Source of the DNA: Adiantum capillus-veneris
Taxonomy: Eukaryota > Streptophyta > Polypodiopsida > Polypodiales > Pteridaceae
Direction: 5' to 3'
Assembly: GCA_014529385.2 (NCBI GenBank)
Contig: CM043945.1
Coordinates: 155,998,741 to 156,062,740 of the forward strand
Length of the DNA: 64,000 nucleotides
Shown: positions 24,112 to 34,168 of the stretch, piece after piece
Layout: each line of letters starts with the position of its first letter
How positions within the stretch are numbered: the stretch's first letter is position 1
Made by a program: the position numbers and the translations under genes
Notes under the pieces: generated by a model
What the model saw: only the letters and a program-made list of their open reading frames with translations
Databases searched by the model: none
What the model was told of the DNA's origin: nothing

Positions 24112-25962
24112 GGGGCATCACTTCATGTGTCTCCAAACAAGGAGTGGTTTACTTCTTATGTGACCACTAAAGATCATGTTTGGCTAGGCAATGTTCAGAC
24201 ATGTGAGATCTTAAGTGTTGGAGATGTTGAATTGAAGTTTCAGAATGGCTCTTCTTTCACGCTGAAGAATGTGAGACATGTTCCCGCAATTACAAAGAGC
24301 TTGATCAGCACAGGTTTACTTGATGATGTTGGCTACGTCACCACTTTTGGACAGAACATGTGGAAGATATCCAAGGGTTCTATGACAGTAGCACATGGAG
24401 TAAATTCTGGAGGACTTTACATGATTTATGTATCAAATGTCTCTAAAAATGTAATCAATGTAACCGAGCAGCCGAACGTTTCTTTGTGGCATAGCCGGTT
24501 AGGACATATGTCCAAGAAGGGAATGGAAATCTTGCCTCGTTCTGGTTATTTGCCTGGCTTTTCATTTAATGATTTTGAATTCTGTGAACATTGTCTGTAT
24601 GGTAAGCAAACACATCAGCCACATAAGCATAGAAGCAGTAGAAGAGATACACAGTTGGCACTTGTTCATAGTGATTTGTGTGGACCTATGCCTAACCTAT
24701 CTCTAGGGGGAGCTTCTTACTTTATGACATTTATAGATGATTACTCCAGGAAAGTATGGGTTTACTTTCTCAAGAACAAGGATGAAACGTTGAGTGTTTT
24801 CAAAACGTTTGTGACACTTGTGGAGAATCAGAGTGGCAAGAAGCTTAAATGCTTACGCACTGACAATGGTGGAGAGTATGTTTCAAAGGCCTTTCAGGAC
24901 TTTTGTGAGTCAAAAGGTATAAAACGTGAACTTACTGCTCCTTACAATCCTCCTCAAAATGGTGTTGCTGAGAGGATGAATAGGACCATACAAGATAAGG
25001 TCAGAAGTATGTTGTCTAATGCACAGCTGTCAAATGGGTTTTGGGCTGAAGCTGTATCAACAGCTGTTCATCTTGTAAATAGATCTCCTAGCAATGTGAA
25101 GGATTCAGTGCTAGAGATGGTATGGTCAGGCAAGGTGCCCTCATACAAGAATCTCAGAGTCTTTGGCTGTGAGGCATATACTCACGTTGCAAAGGAATTT
25201 AGGAACAAACTTGAGCCAAAGAGTAGAAAGTGCATCTTTCTAGGCTATGATAATTCTGGTGAGATGGGGTACAGACCTTGGGATCCCGAATCCAACAAGG
25301 TTATCCGCAGCAATGATGTTCACTTTAATGAAGCCAAATATCATTCTAAACCAGAGAAAGTTGAGGAGATTAGAAGAGTTGTCTTCCAAGAAAATGGACC
25401 TGCACGTGCAAGACAAAATGTCAGGGCTCAAGAGGAGCAAGGACAGGATAGATTGGAACCACAGGTTGTGGCTGAGCCTGAGCCACCTGTGTGTAGATCT
25501 GGACGTGTCACGCGACCTCCTGATAGGTTTGTTCCATCTATGAACTATGTCATGTTGACTGATTGCAATGAGCCTTCATGTTACAAGGAATTAGTGCAAA
25601 TGAAGGACTCTGGGAATTGGAAATTGGCCATGCAATCAGAGATGACATCTCTACATAAAAACCAAACATGGAAGCTAGTTAAATTACCACGGGGCAAAAA
25701 GGCTCTACCATGTAAATGGGTTTACAGGTATAAGATCACCGCTCATGATAGTCAGCCAAAGTACAAAGCAAGGCTAGTTGCCAAGGGCTTTAAGCAAGAA
25801 CAAGGAACTGACTTTGAGGAATTCTTCTCTCCGGTGGTCAAGATGACTACATTGAGATGCTTTCTTGCATTGGTTGCCATATTAGATTTGGTGTTGCACC
25901 AAATGGATGTCAAGACAGCGTTCTTGCATGGTGATTTAGATGTGGAAATTTACATGCAGTAG
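24112..25962 (+). pseudogene. C1 integrase and N-terminal reverse transcriptase
   Basis: The frame continues with the rest of the protease, then the pre-integrase zinc segment (LWHSRLGHMSKKGME ... CEHCLYGKQ, an HHCC pattern). The integrase core carries all three catalytic acids: HSDLCGPMP, LRTDNGGEYV and PPQNGVAERMNRT. After a variable linker, the reverse transcriptase begins at about 25650 (KWVYRYKI, KARLVAKGFKQ, HQMDVKTAFLHGDL). A TAG at 25960-25962 follows EIYMQ. Integrase would insert the cDNA into the genome. The motifs suggest a Tnt1/Tork-like copia lineage. Confidence 0.92.
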
Positions 25963-27123
25963 CCAGAAGGGTTTGTTGAGAAAGGCAAGGAAGATTGGGT
26001 ATTCCAGTCGTTAAAGAGTCTTTATGGCTTAAAACAATCACCGAGGGCATGGTACCATAAATTCCACAAGTTTATGCTTTCTCAAGGCTACAAACGTAGT
26101 GAGTTCGATCACTGTCTATATACAAAGAAGGCTAAGGATGGCAGTTGGTTGATCCTTATTTTGTATGTGGATGACATGTTGATTGCTAGCAAGCACTTAG
26201 AAGAAATTTCAGCTTTGAAGTCAAAGATGGCAAAATCGTTTGACATGAAAGACATGGGTGAGGCAAGTCATATACTTGGTATGCGCATTGAGAGAGACAG
26301 ATCAAAGAAGTTGATTTGGTTATCTCAAACAGAGTATATTGACAAGGTTTTGCAACGTTTCAATATGGAGAAGGGAAAGGCACTGAGTGTTCCATTGCCA
26401 CCATATGTGAAACTTAGCAAACAAGATTGTCCTGTGTCTGAGGAAGAAAAGGCTGAAATGGATAAGATTCCATATGCGTCTGCAGTGTGTAGTTTGATGT
26501 ATGCAATGATTGCTACTCGCCCAGACATTGCATTTGCAGTGGGATTAGTAAGTCGATACATGTCAAACCCAGGCAAGAAACATTGGGAGGCAGTGAAAGG
26601 AATATTGAGATACCTAAAAGCTACAAAGAGTATGCGTATATGCTATGGGAGTCAGGAGCTCAGTGTAAAGGGTTTTACAGACTCAGATTATGCAGGTGAC
26701 TTAGACAGCCGAAGGTCTACGTCAGGGTATGTCTTTACATTGGCTGGTGGAGCAGTATCATGGCGTTCTAGATTACAAGATTGTGTTACTCAGTCTACTA
26801 CAGAGGCTGAATATGTTGCAGCATCAGAGGCATGCAAAGAATCAATTTGGCTTAATCGACTAATAACAGATTTGGGAATCAAAGAAGAGATGCATGTGTT
26901 ATATTGTGATAGTCAAAGTGCTATACAATTGGCTCGCAATCCAGTTTATCACTCAAAGACAAAGCATGTGGATGTGAAGTATCATTTCATCAAGGAAATT
27001 CTCGAGGATAAGCAACTTCAGCTTGTCAAAGGTCACACCACAGAAAATCCTCCTGATCTACTTACAAAAGGACTTCCCTCAGAGAGCTTTGCGCATTTTC
27101 GCAAGCAGTTAGGTGTAGGGTAG
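25963..27123 (+). pseudogene. C1 reverse transcriptase C-terminus and RNase H
   Basis: In phase after the TAG, the frame holds SLYGLKQSPRAW and the polymerase active site LYVDDMLIAS (about 26160-26190). It then holds the copia RNase H: GFTDSDYAGDLDSRRSTSGY, TEAEYVAASEACKE and LYCDSQSAIQLA with the acidic residues in place, and the conserved KTKHVDVKYHFIKE. It ends at 27121-27123, about 90 bp before the 3' LTR. No further defect is seen in this part. Confidence 0.93.
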
Positions 27124-27202
27124 TACATCACTTCTCTACATATCTTGTATATTAGCTTGTATAGTAGCTTCTCTCACACTTAAAGTACCACATTGGACTT
27201 TC

Positions 27203-27212
27203 AGTGGGAGGT
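27203..27212 (+). promoter_or_regulatory. C1 polypurine tract
   Basis: AGTGGGAGGT directly abuts the 3' LTR start, the expected plus-strand priming site. Confidence 0.85.
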
Positions 27213-27404
27213 TGTTGGGGTATAAAGCCGAATGTGGTCGCCCAGGTAAGTGGGCGGGCCGCCAAGTATGTACACATATTCTTTTGTAAAAACCTAATAA
27301 GAACTCACTATGCTCTACACATTACAGTAGAGCGAGTTCACCATATCGTCCTGCTCTTCTTCTCTCACTCTCTCTCGCGTCGCACTTCCGCTCGTACTCC
27401 TTCA
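27213..27404 (+). repeat. C1 3' LTR (192 bp)
   Basis: Same length as the 5' LTR with eight substitutions and no indels by eye. Confidence 0.93.
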
Positions 27405-27409
27405 CAATG
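27405..27409. repeat. Right target-site duplication of C1 (CAATG)
   Basis: Matches 21867-21871. G0 coding sequence resumes here in phase. Confidence 0.95.
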
Positions 27410-28060
27410 TACTCTTATCTTGGGAGAACTGTTAAAAATCAGACCATATTTATGGAATAATTTACAGAAAACATTAAAGAAGGTGGGGATAATAGGGCCA
27501 ATCATAAAAATTTTGAATAAATTGAAACATGAAATGGATAACAAGGAGATTAGATCCATCCCTATGAGCAAAGTTGAAAAATACTACAAAGGGGAAGACA
27601 GAAACACAACCCTTCCGGTAAGATACAATGATGTAGAGACCATAGCAATACTGGACAGTGGGGTTGGCATAGCCATAGCGACAAAAGTAGTATGGGAATC
27701 GTGGGAAAAATTGTCCATTATACAAACTCGAATGAAATTACAGTTAGCTAATGACACATCGAAAAACCCTTAGGACTGCTTGAAAAAGTGATAGTTAGTA
27801 GTTCCTATTGAATGGATTATCAACATGCTTTTGTGATAGTGGAATTTGGAGAGAAATTTAATTATGAAATCATCTTGGGAAGGATGATTCATGCGGAAAG
27901 TACAGCTCATTCAAGATTAGGGAAACAATTACCTGTACTTTAAGCAAGTGGGATCAATCAGAAGGGTTAATCTGAAAGATCACACTTATAGACATGTCAT
28001 GAAAACACTCATTCAAGATTTGACTCAGTCTCTTAAACTGAATCAAAGCTTCCGTCTTGG
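27410..28060 (+). pseudogene. G0 retropepsin
   Basis: After C1, the G0 frame resumes and reaches AILDSGVGIAIATKVVW, the D-S-G active site of a retropepsin (about 27645-27700). The C-terminal ILGR landmark appears in another frame near 27870 (EIILGRMIHAES), so the domain is broken by the TAG at 27771-27773 and by frameshifts. Unlike elements A, G1, G2 and G3, it keeps D-S-G and not D-G-G. Confidence 0.7.
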
Positions 28061-28980
28061 TTAAACAAAGACACACCTATTTGGATGTGTGGAGCCTCAA
28101 AAAATAAGAGTTTAAAACGAGAAGAATGTATTTTAGAAAGGAATTGCACAGATGAAGCATATGTACATGAACCCTTTCCGGAGCATTTGTTTGAGCCATT
28201 TGAATGGACTTAAATTTTGGCAACAATGGATGTATGTGTGAATACGCTGTATGCCTACTCAATTTTGCAACGAGGATGGCTATGACATAATTCCCATACA
28301 AATGATCTCAATCATGCACATTATAGATGAATTCCAGGAACCCAAGGACCTACTGAAAGCTCAACAAGTCTTTTCAGACCTCTATTATGATGCTACTAAT
28401 GAGCTTGGGTTGAAGAACATTCAGCTACATTTGATGATTCTGGGTCAAAAAAAGAACATGTGAGCACAACTACTCATAAATGGAGGAGAGGAAATTTTTT
28501 TGACTTTCCAAACCGAAAAACAAGAAGCCATAAATGGTATAGAAGAAAAAGAGACACAATAAACTTGAAATCTAGACCTATGCCATCAATTTCTAGCAGA
28601 ACAGAGTTTTGGATGCAGATAGATGCACATGATTGTGTCAAAAGAAAATCATGGGTAGATATCCCCCAGAAAACAAACAAGGAACATCAAAAACATCAAG
28701 GAAAATGGGAAAGGAAACTCAATCAAAACCTAAACACCAGGATGATGAATCATCCATGACACAAGTTGAATGGAAGAAAAAATATCAAAAGTTGAAGAAA
28801 ACTCTAAAGGATATGTATACCACTGAAATGAAAACAACCAAGGAAGAGAGAAAAAATGTAATGAGTTTTCAATTGCATTGCAAGAAATATACTCTCCAAG
28901 ACCAAAAGATCATAGTCGAACAACCTATAACGGAATTAAGAAAACAGGGTGAGTCATATGAAGGACCTAAAAATGAAAAG
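28061..28980 (+). pseudogene. G0 protease-RT linker, heavily decayed
   Basis: Charged, low-complexity coding-like fragments in all three frames (for example a Lys/Arg-rich stretch at 28460-28760). A segment at 28633-28950 is rich in Lys and Glu, possibly a coiled linker. No catalytic motif is seen. Confidence 0.45.
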
Positions 28981-29747
28981 AAAATAGATCTAGTTGAACC
29001 AAGAGAAGAGCCTAGACCGGCCTACATTGCAAATGACATGACTGAAGAAGAAGAGGAGCTTTTGCTAAGCTTACTGAAAGAATATCAAGATATGTTTCCT
29101 TGGTCTTATAAAGCTTTCAAGGGTGTTGATCCAAAAATTTGTCAGCATACCATACCTATGAGAGATGATGCAAATCCAAGTAGACAACGTCCCTATACCT
29201 ATAATGAAACAAAAAGATCAAAGAAGAGATAGAAAAGCTCAAGGAATCTGAATTCATTTATGAGATTGAACACACAGATTGGGTGTCTCCAATTGTGGTG
29301 GTACCCAAGAAAAATAAAAAAATTAAGAGTGTGTGTCAATCTCAAAAAATTGAATGCAGTCACCAGTAGAGACAACTACCCTCTTCCAATCACCGGGCAT
29401 GTTTTAGAATGAGTTGCAAGAAAAAAAACTTACAGCTTCCTAAATGGATTTTCAGGGTACAATCAACTTCTGGTTGATCCCAAAGATCAGCATAAAACTA
29501 TTTTTGCAACTAAATGGGGTATTTTTTCCTATAGGGTTATGCCTTTTGGGTTAACTAATGCTCCTGCCACCTTTCAAAGATTCATGAGCCATGCTTTCAA
29601 AGAATATCTAAGGATTTTGTTGGAAGTATATATGGATGATTTATGTGTACATTCATCAATCCCGGCTTATCATTCTGAATATCTCAAAAAGATATTTGAA
29701 AAATGTAGACTTTATGGATTTGCTTAAATCCTAAAAAGTGCACCTTT
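28981..29747 (+). pseudogene. G0 reverse transcriptase
   Basis: The RT N-terminus reads EEEELLLSLLKEYQDMFPWS and CQHTIPMRDDANP. After frameshifts near 29220 and 29330 come DWVSPIVVVPKK and LKKLNAVTSRDNYPLPI. The palm then reads GYNQLLVDPKDQHKT, MPFGLTNAPATFQRFM and VYMDDLCVHS, so the catalytic YMDD is intact at about 29626-29640. A frameshift near 29725 follows. It is old and inactive. Confidence 0.85.
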
Positions 29748-30600
29748 ATGGGTAGACATGGAAAAATTGTTGGATATATAGTGTCTAAAAACGGCATAGC
29801 GTCGATTGATATGAATAAAATTCATGTTATTGTTGCTGAATTGCCTAGACCAACAACAGTCAAAGGGATTCAGGCTTTCATGGGACATTGTGGATATTAT
29901 AGACAATTCATTTACATGTATGATATAATAGCAAAACCCATGTATGGTCTGATTACACTCTTTGTATGGACTGATGAGTGTGAATAATCCTTCATGAAGC
30001 TTAAACAAGCTCTCACTTCAGCCCCAATATTGAAAGCACCAGATTGGAATAAGATATTCCATATACATGTTGATGCTTCCAATTTTTCCATTGGGTGTAT
30101 ATTTGTTCAACCAAGAGACGAAAAATTTGACTTTCCCATTTCTTATGCTAGTAGAAAATTGAATGTGGCAGAGAAAAACTATACAACCACCGAAAGAGAA
30201 GGATTAGGGATGATCTATGCCATAAAAAATTATACACATTACCTATTAGCCAACAAATTTGTGTTCTACGCAGACCACCAAGCTTTATTGTACTTGGTCA
30301 ACAAGCTATGCAACACGGGGAGAATAGTGAGATAGTTCATCATTCTTTTGGAATTTGATTTCACTGTAGTTGTAAAAAAGGGCATCACACACCAAAGAGC
30401 ATATCAATTATCAAGGATTATTTCAAGAGAACCACCAAAAGGGATAGACGATAATCTACCAGATGCATATCTGTTTTCCGTGGAAATGATACCCCATTGG
30501 TCAAAAAATATGGTTTCATTGATGACCATAGCTCAAATGGACTCTCAAATACCACTTCCTATTACACCAGGATAAATTGGGAAATTTGCTATGTATCAAT
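29748..30600 (+). pseudogene. G0 RT thumb and RNase H
   Basis: The connection reads GYIVSKNGIASIDMNKIH and FMGHCGYYRQFI. The native gypsy RNase H follows with FHIHVDASNFSIGCIFVQ (first catalytic Asp kept), YTTTEREGLGMIYAIKNY and FYADHQALLYLV. In-frame stops lie near 29985 and 30333. No second RNase H of the Tat type follows. The segment at 30348-30575 is the usual spacer leading to the integrase. Confidence 0.8.
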
Positions 30601-30870
30601 TACTAGCTAGAAGACTATACAAAAGAAATTGGGATGAAAATTTTATTTTTGTGTATTAATCTTGAGGAGAAAACCCAATACCCAAATCAAGCATACATTA
30701 CCATAGTAGGACTTCACTTTGCGGAAGACCAAAGTATGCAACGGATCTTGAGACTTGGAGCATTTTGGACAACCATGATAAGTAATGTTCACTCATTTGT
30801 GAAAGATTGTCTTCAATGCAAGAAACAAACACCCATACCTCATGTGACATTATTTCAAATATCACTCATT
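30601..30870 (+). pseudogene. G0 first H2C2 integrase zinc module
   Basis: GLHFAEDQSMQRILRLGAFW leads to VHSFVKDCLQCKKQTPIPH, matching the H-(x)-L-W-x-x-M-x-x-D/N-V-x-x-F/Y-V-x-x-C-x-x-C layout of an integrase N-terminal zinc module (His at about 30715, Cys pair at about 30808-30819). A second such module follows 370 bp later. The frame is open through both. Confidence 0.6.
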
Positions 30871-32340
30871 CCTAAGTGGAGTAACTATCTAGTTACTTAT
30901 CGCAGCAGAACATTTCCAGAGGATATGAGTAAACGTCACCAAAGAGCTATTAAAATTGAAGCAAGAGACTATGCTCTTATTGGAAACCAATTGTATCAAA
31001 GAGAAAAGGATAAAAATTTACGTCTTTGTGCAGATGAAGATGAATATATACCCACTCTAGAACAAGCACATGCTCGATTAGTTGGAGGTTACTTCTCTAG
31101 TGAAACCACCGCTAGAGCAATTTTAATGGTAGACATATGGTGGCCAACATTTTTTGCACATGCGAAAGAACATGTTTGAAGGTGTGATGCATGCCAATGA
31201 GAAAAGATTCCAACCAAGGTAGATAGCATGTCTTTAAGACCAATGATGGGGGCTAGAGCTTTTGCAAATTGGGGCATATATTTTTTCCGGCCAGTACAAC
31301 CACCTACTTATAGAACTCAAGCTCAATATATCATCGTAGCTACCGGCTATTTGACCAAGTGGGAAGAAGCTAAGGCAACTAGGAAGAATGATGCTAGAAC
31401 CACAGCCGCATTCTTGTATGAGAATGTATTCACTAGGTATGGGCTTCCAATAGAAATTGTCAGTGATAGGGAAACTCAAGAGAAACTCATTTCCTCAATG
31501 AGGTAATTGAGTATCTTCTAAATGAATTTATGGTCATCCATAACACTTCAGCTTTATATCATCCACAAGCAAATGGACAAGCTGAGCCCACGAATAAAAC
31601 TCTTAGCTCGGTATTGACCAAAGTGGTTAGTTGAGGACGAACTAATTGGGAAATGAATCTACATGCCATTCTATGGGTTTATAGAGTTTCATTCAAGACA
31701 GCTTTAAATGCTACACCCTTTAATCTTGTTTATGGTCTTGACACCATACTACTGATAGAATTTCTATTTCCAACACTAAGGGTAGCAAAAGATCTTGAGT
31801 GGACCGGACATGAATTGTCAGAGAGGCTTGAAGATTTAGAAAATCTTGATGAGCAAAGGCTAACAATTGTAGCTCAAATCTATGCACAAAAATGAAAGCA
31901 AAAATAATTTTTTGGTTCACATCTAGTCACGAAAATCTTCAAAAAAGGGGACCTAGTTTTGGTTTATCCCCTTAAGCAACACATTCCAAAATTCAAAAAA
32001 AAGGAAAATGGACCGTTTATCATTGAAGATGTATCTCCAAGTGGAGCACTTAAGTTGTCTACTCTATATGGTAAACCAATGGCTAACTAGATTAGTGGAT
32101 GCCACTTAAAGAAGTACCATGTGCCACTAACCAATTATTTGCTAGAGAAAATGCATGTATCAAAGCGAAGAAAGATTATACAACAACAGGTTGTTGATGA
32201 AGCTCAAGAGGAAGCTAGACTTTGAGTAGTCAAGAGGAAAGCTGCTTTCCAAAATCAACAACCACCTATTCCCATCAACACTTTGGAACTAGATGAAAGA
32301 CTATGGGAATCACAAAATGATGCAGTGTGAATCGATGATG
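30871..32340 (+). pseudogene. G0 second H2C2 module, integrase core and C-terminus
   Basis: LEQAHARLVGGYFSSETTAR, IWWPTFFAHAKEHV and, after a stop, RCDACQ form a second zinc module (31060-31195). The core follows: WGIYFFRPVQPP, with Tyr where the first catalytic Asp should be; IIVATGYLTKWEEAKA; and GLPIEIVSDRETQ, the second Asp region. HPQANGQAEPTNKTL near 31560-31600, in another frame, covers the Glu region. A C-terminal part (31653-31895, NATPFNLVYG) and a fragment near 31930-32150 complete it. The missing first Asp and several frameshifts make it inactive. Confidence 0.75.
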
Positions 32341-32845
32341 AATGGTTGGATGTAATTGACCTTTGCATCAGGGTACAACTGAACAATCATAGCACAAATG
32401 CATTAGTAGATATCAAAGCTTGAATGAATGCAGTCAATTATTCCACTTACAAGAAATCTACGAATCAGTCTTTAGCATCGGGAATATCTACAACAAAAAC
32501 CCAACACTGGCATTAGGAGTAGTCAATTTGAATGTGATAGTCGATGGATTTTCATGCCCACATCAATGTGGATGCATACCAGATGAACATATGAATGAAA
32601 CGATGATTCTTGGAATCTCATGGATGCGGACATACAAGGTAGTATCAAATTGGGACACCAATCAACCCAAGCTATCACTTAAAGGAGGACAAATCTTAGT
32701 CCCAATTGCACAGAGCAAAGAGGAATGGAAAAGAGGTCGCCCACAAAAGAAACCAGGGACTAATCAATCTACATCAACCTCTAAAAAAGAAAATGCTACA
32801 AGTAGCATGCAAGGAGTCAGACAGATTTGGGTACCAAAAGCATAA
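32341..32845 (+). pseudogene. Retropepsin-like segment downstream of the G0 integrase
   Basis: RVQLNNHSTNALVDIKA (32370-32420) resembles the N-terminal half of a retropepsin, with D-I-K where D-T-G is expected. After a shift it continues into a 141-residue frame with ALGVVNLNVIVDGF and MILGISWMRTYKVVSNWDT, the C-terminal ILG-x-x-W-x landmark. A basic tail ends in RQIWVPKA. It is separate from the G0 protease at 27410. It might be an extra ORF of G0 or the start of another inserted element. I cannot decide between these. Confidence 0.45.
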
Positions 32846-33240
32846 ATCAAGGACAATCCGTCTCAGATTTGGATGCCCAAAAACTCATCTATCATACTGA
32901 AGAAAGTTTCACATCTGACAGCTCAGAGAAAACATCTTTTAGAAGAGAAACTAGCACTAGATAGGTTTGGAAACCAAAGGAGCGTTTATCTTCTCCATAA
33001 ATTGAAAATCCAATGAATCAATGGAAAGTTAAATTTCAAAACACTCAACCACAACTGTTCACCAACGGGAAACCAAAATACCAATGGAGAGTTAAATCCC
33101 AGGAACTGTCATCATTGATACTGACAGCTCAAAAAATCAATGTGCCCAAACATTCAGATGGTACAATAAGGCAAAGAGCACACAAATTACGAAATTTGCT
33201 TTTTAGAAAACAGCAACAATAAACCTCGACCACGGAAACC
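32846..33240 (+). pseudogene. Continuation with W-x-P-K repeats
   Basis: Frames following the retropepsin-like segment repeat short motifs of the type W-V/K-x-K (IWVPK, VWKPK, QWKVK, QWRVK) in a basic, Gln/Ser-rich context. These look like decayed tandem repeats in a low-complexity tail. No function is assigned. Confidence 0.35.
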
Positions 33241-33425
33241 CTCGAGTTAACTACTCAAGACCCAACTCTTGCACCGCATACTCATTTGAATTGCATTGAC
33301 CTTCAAAGCATGATAGAGCCAACCACGATTATGCATAGACACAATTGTTCAACCCATGCACACAGTTGTCCCGAAGTAATTTATCTAGGAGGGGTGGAAG
33401 GACTTCATTAGTGAAGGGAAATGTT

Positions 33426-33441
33426 TGAAGAGGGAGGGAAA
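33426..33441 (+). promoter_or_regulatory. Candidate polypurine tract of G0
   Basis: A purine run (agagggagggaaaaag) precedes TGAATGTTAACG at 33443, which would be the 3' LTR start. There is no matching 5' LTR, so this is a position-based guess. Confidence 0.35.
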
Positions 33442-33442
33442 A

Positions 33443-34026
33443 AGTTGAATGTTAACGTGTGGTTTTTTGCAAAATTACAATAATTCTCTTAAAAATCATC
33501 AACAGGGAAATCTCAATTGATAACATCTGCCTGATGAGTGTAAATAGCCCCGATGAGTGTAAATAGTGTATATGCTATCAAAAAATACATTAAAAAATAG
33601 TATTTTTTGCTTATTTTTATCAAATTTTCTAGATATTGGAGCTTAAAAATAGATAAATATGCCAAAAAGTAAAAAAATAGTGTTTTTCCATGGATTTTTT
33701 AAATTTGCTTTTTAGTGCATTTTATTATTGTCTTTGATTTTTCAATAAACGGGTCAAAAATTAATAATAAATAGCCAATGAGCTCAGATGGAGAAATTGA
33801 AGATACACTAATGATTAGAAGAACAAGATGGACAGACACAAAAAGTTTCAATCAAAATGACAAACAGAAGCGAGAAGCCTAAATTAGGCCGCAAAGGCCT
33901 GTTTTTGCAAATTCTTGCAAAATGAGCAAACGGAGTTCGATTGAGGAAATTTTTGAGTCTAATGTAGATTTCACAGCCTAGTAGGTTTAACAGGGAAATG
34001 TGGGGAAAAATAGTTTGGAAAGTCCG
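33443..34026 (+). other. Non-coding stretch, possible start of a G0 3' LTR
   Basis: AT-rich, short frames. The phrase gatgagtgtaaatag is tandemly repeated near 33532-33560. No sequence upstream of G0 matches it, so the LTR is not proven. Confidence 0.3.
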
Positions 34027-34038
34027 AGTATAGATATC
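34027..34038 (+). promoter_or_regulatory. TATA-like element
   Basis: gTATAGATATcc lies about 125 bp upstream of the exon-1 ATG of the candidate spliced gene, a plausible core promoter distance. It is a sequence guess only. Confidence 0.3.
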
Positions 34039-34161
34039 CAAGGTAGCCCAAAATCACCTCATTTCCACTAGTCACTCTTGGAGAAGGGAGCTCTCTACCT
34101 TCTTCGCACGCGATTTTTGGAGTCCACAGTCGCCGATTTTCAGCGTCATCTCACACGAGAC

Positions 34162-34168
34162 ATGAGGG
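34162..34168 (+). pseudogene. Exon 1 coding end (ATG AGG G) of a candidate spliced gene
   Basis: ATGAGGG is followed directly by the strong donor GTAAGT at 34169. Joined to the acceptor TAG at 35615-35617, the frame becomes M-R-G-A-M-Q-A-T-K-K, in phase with the long downstream frame. The in-phase join is the main support. Confidence 0.45.

Larger units (their letters stand above)
21872..27404 (+). mobile_element. Element C1: complete Ty1/copia retrotransposon, 5533 bp
   Basis: Two 192-bp LTRs (21872-22063, 27213-27404) begin TGTTGGGG and end CTCCTTCA. They flank an initiator-Met primer site, one gag-pol frame and a purine tract. The 5-bp duplication CAATG brackets the element. Domain order gag, protease, integrase, RT, RNase H defines copia. 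My alignment finds eight LTR differences in 192 bp (about 4%), so the insertion is old compared with G1 and G2. The single frame from 23152 to 27123 keeps phase throughout but contains three nonsense codons. Confidence 0.95.
18838..33441 (+). mobile_element. Element G0: decayed Ty3/gypsy retrotransposon, interrupted by copia element C1
   Basis: The plus strand carries gag, zinc-knuckle region, retropepsin, reverse transcriptase, RNase H and integrase in gypsy order, broken by many stops and frameshifts. It is split by the complete copia element C1. Removing C1 and one CAATG copy gives a continuous reading ...TPIQC-TLILGEL... across the site. The 5' LTR is not resolved. A purine tract at 33426-33441 may mark the start of a 3' LTR. 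The decay is far heavier than in C1 and in G1-G3, so G0 is the oldest layer in this half of the window. Confidence 0.8.
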
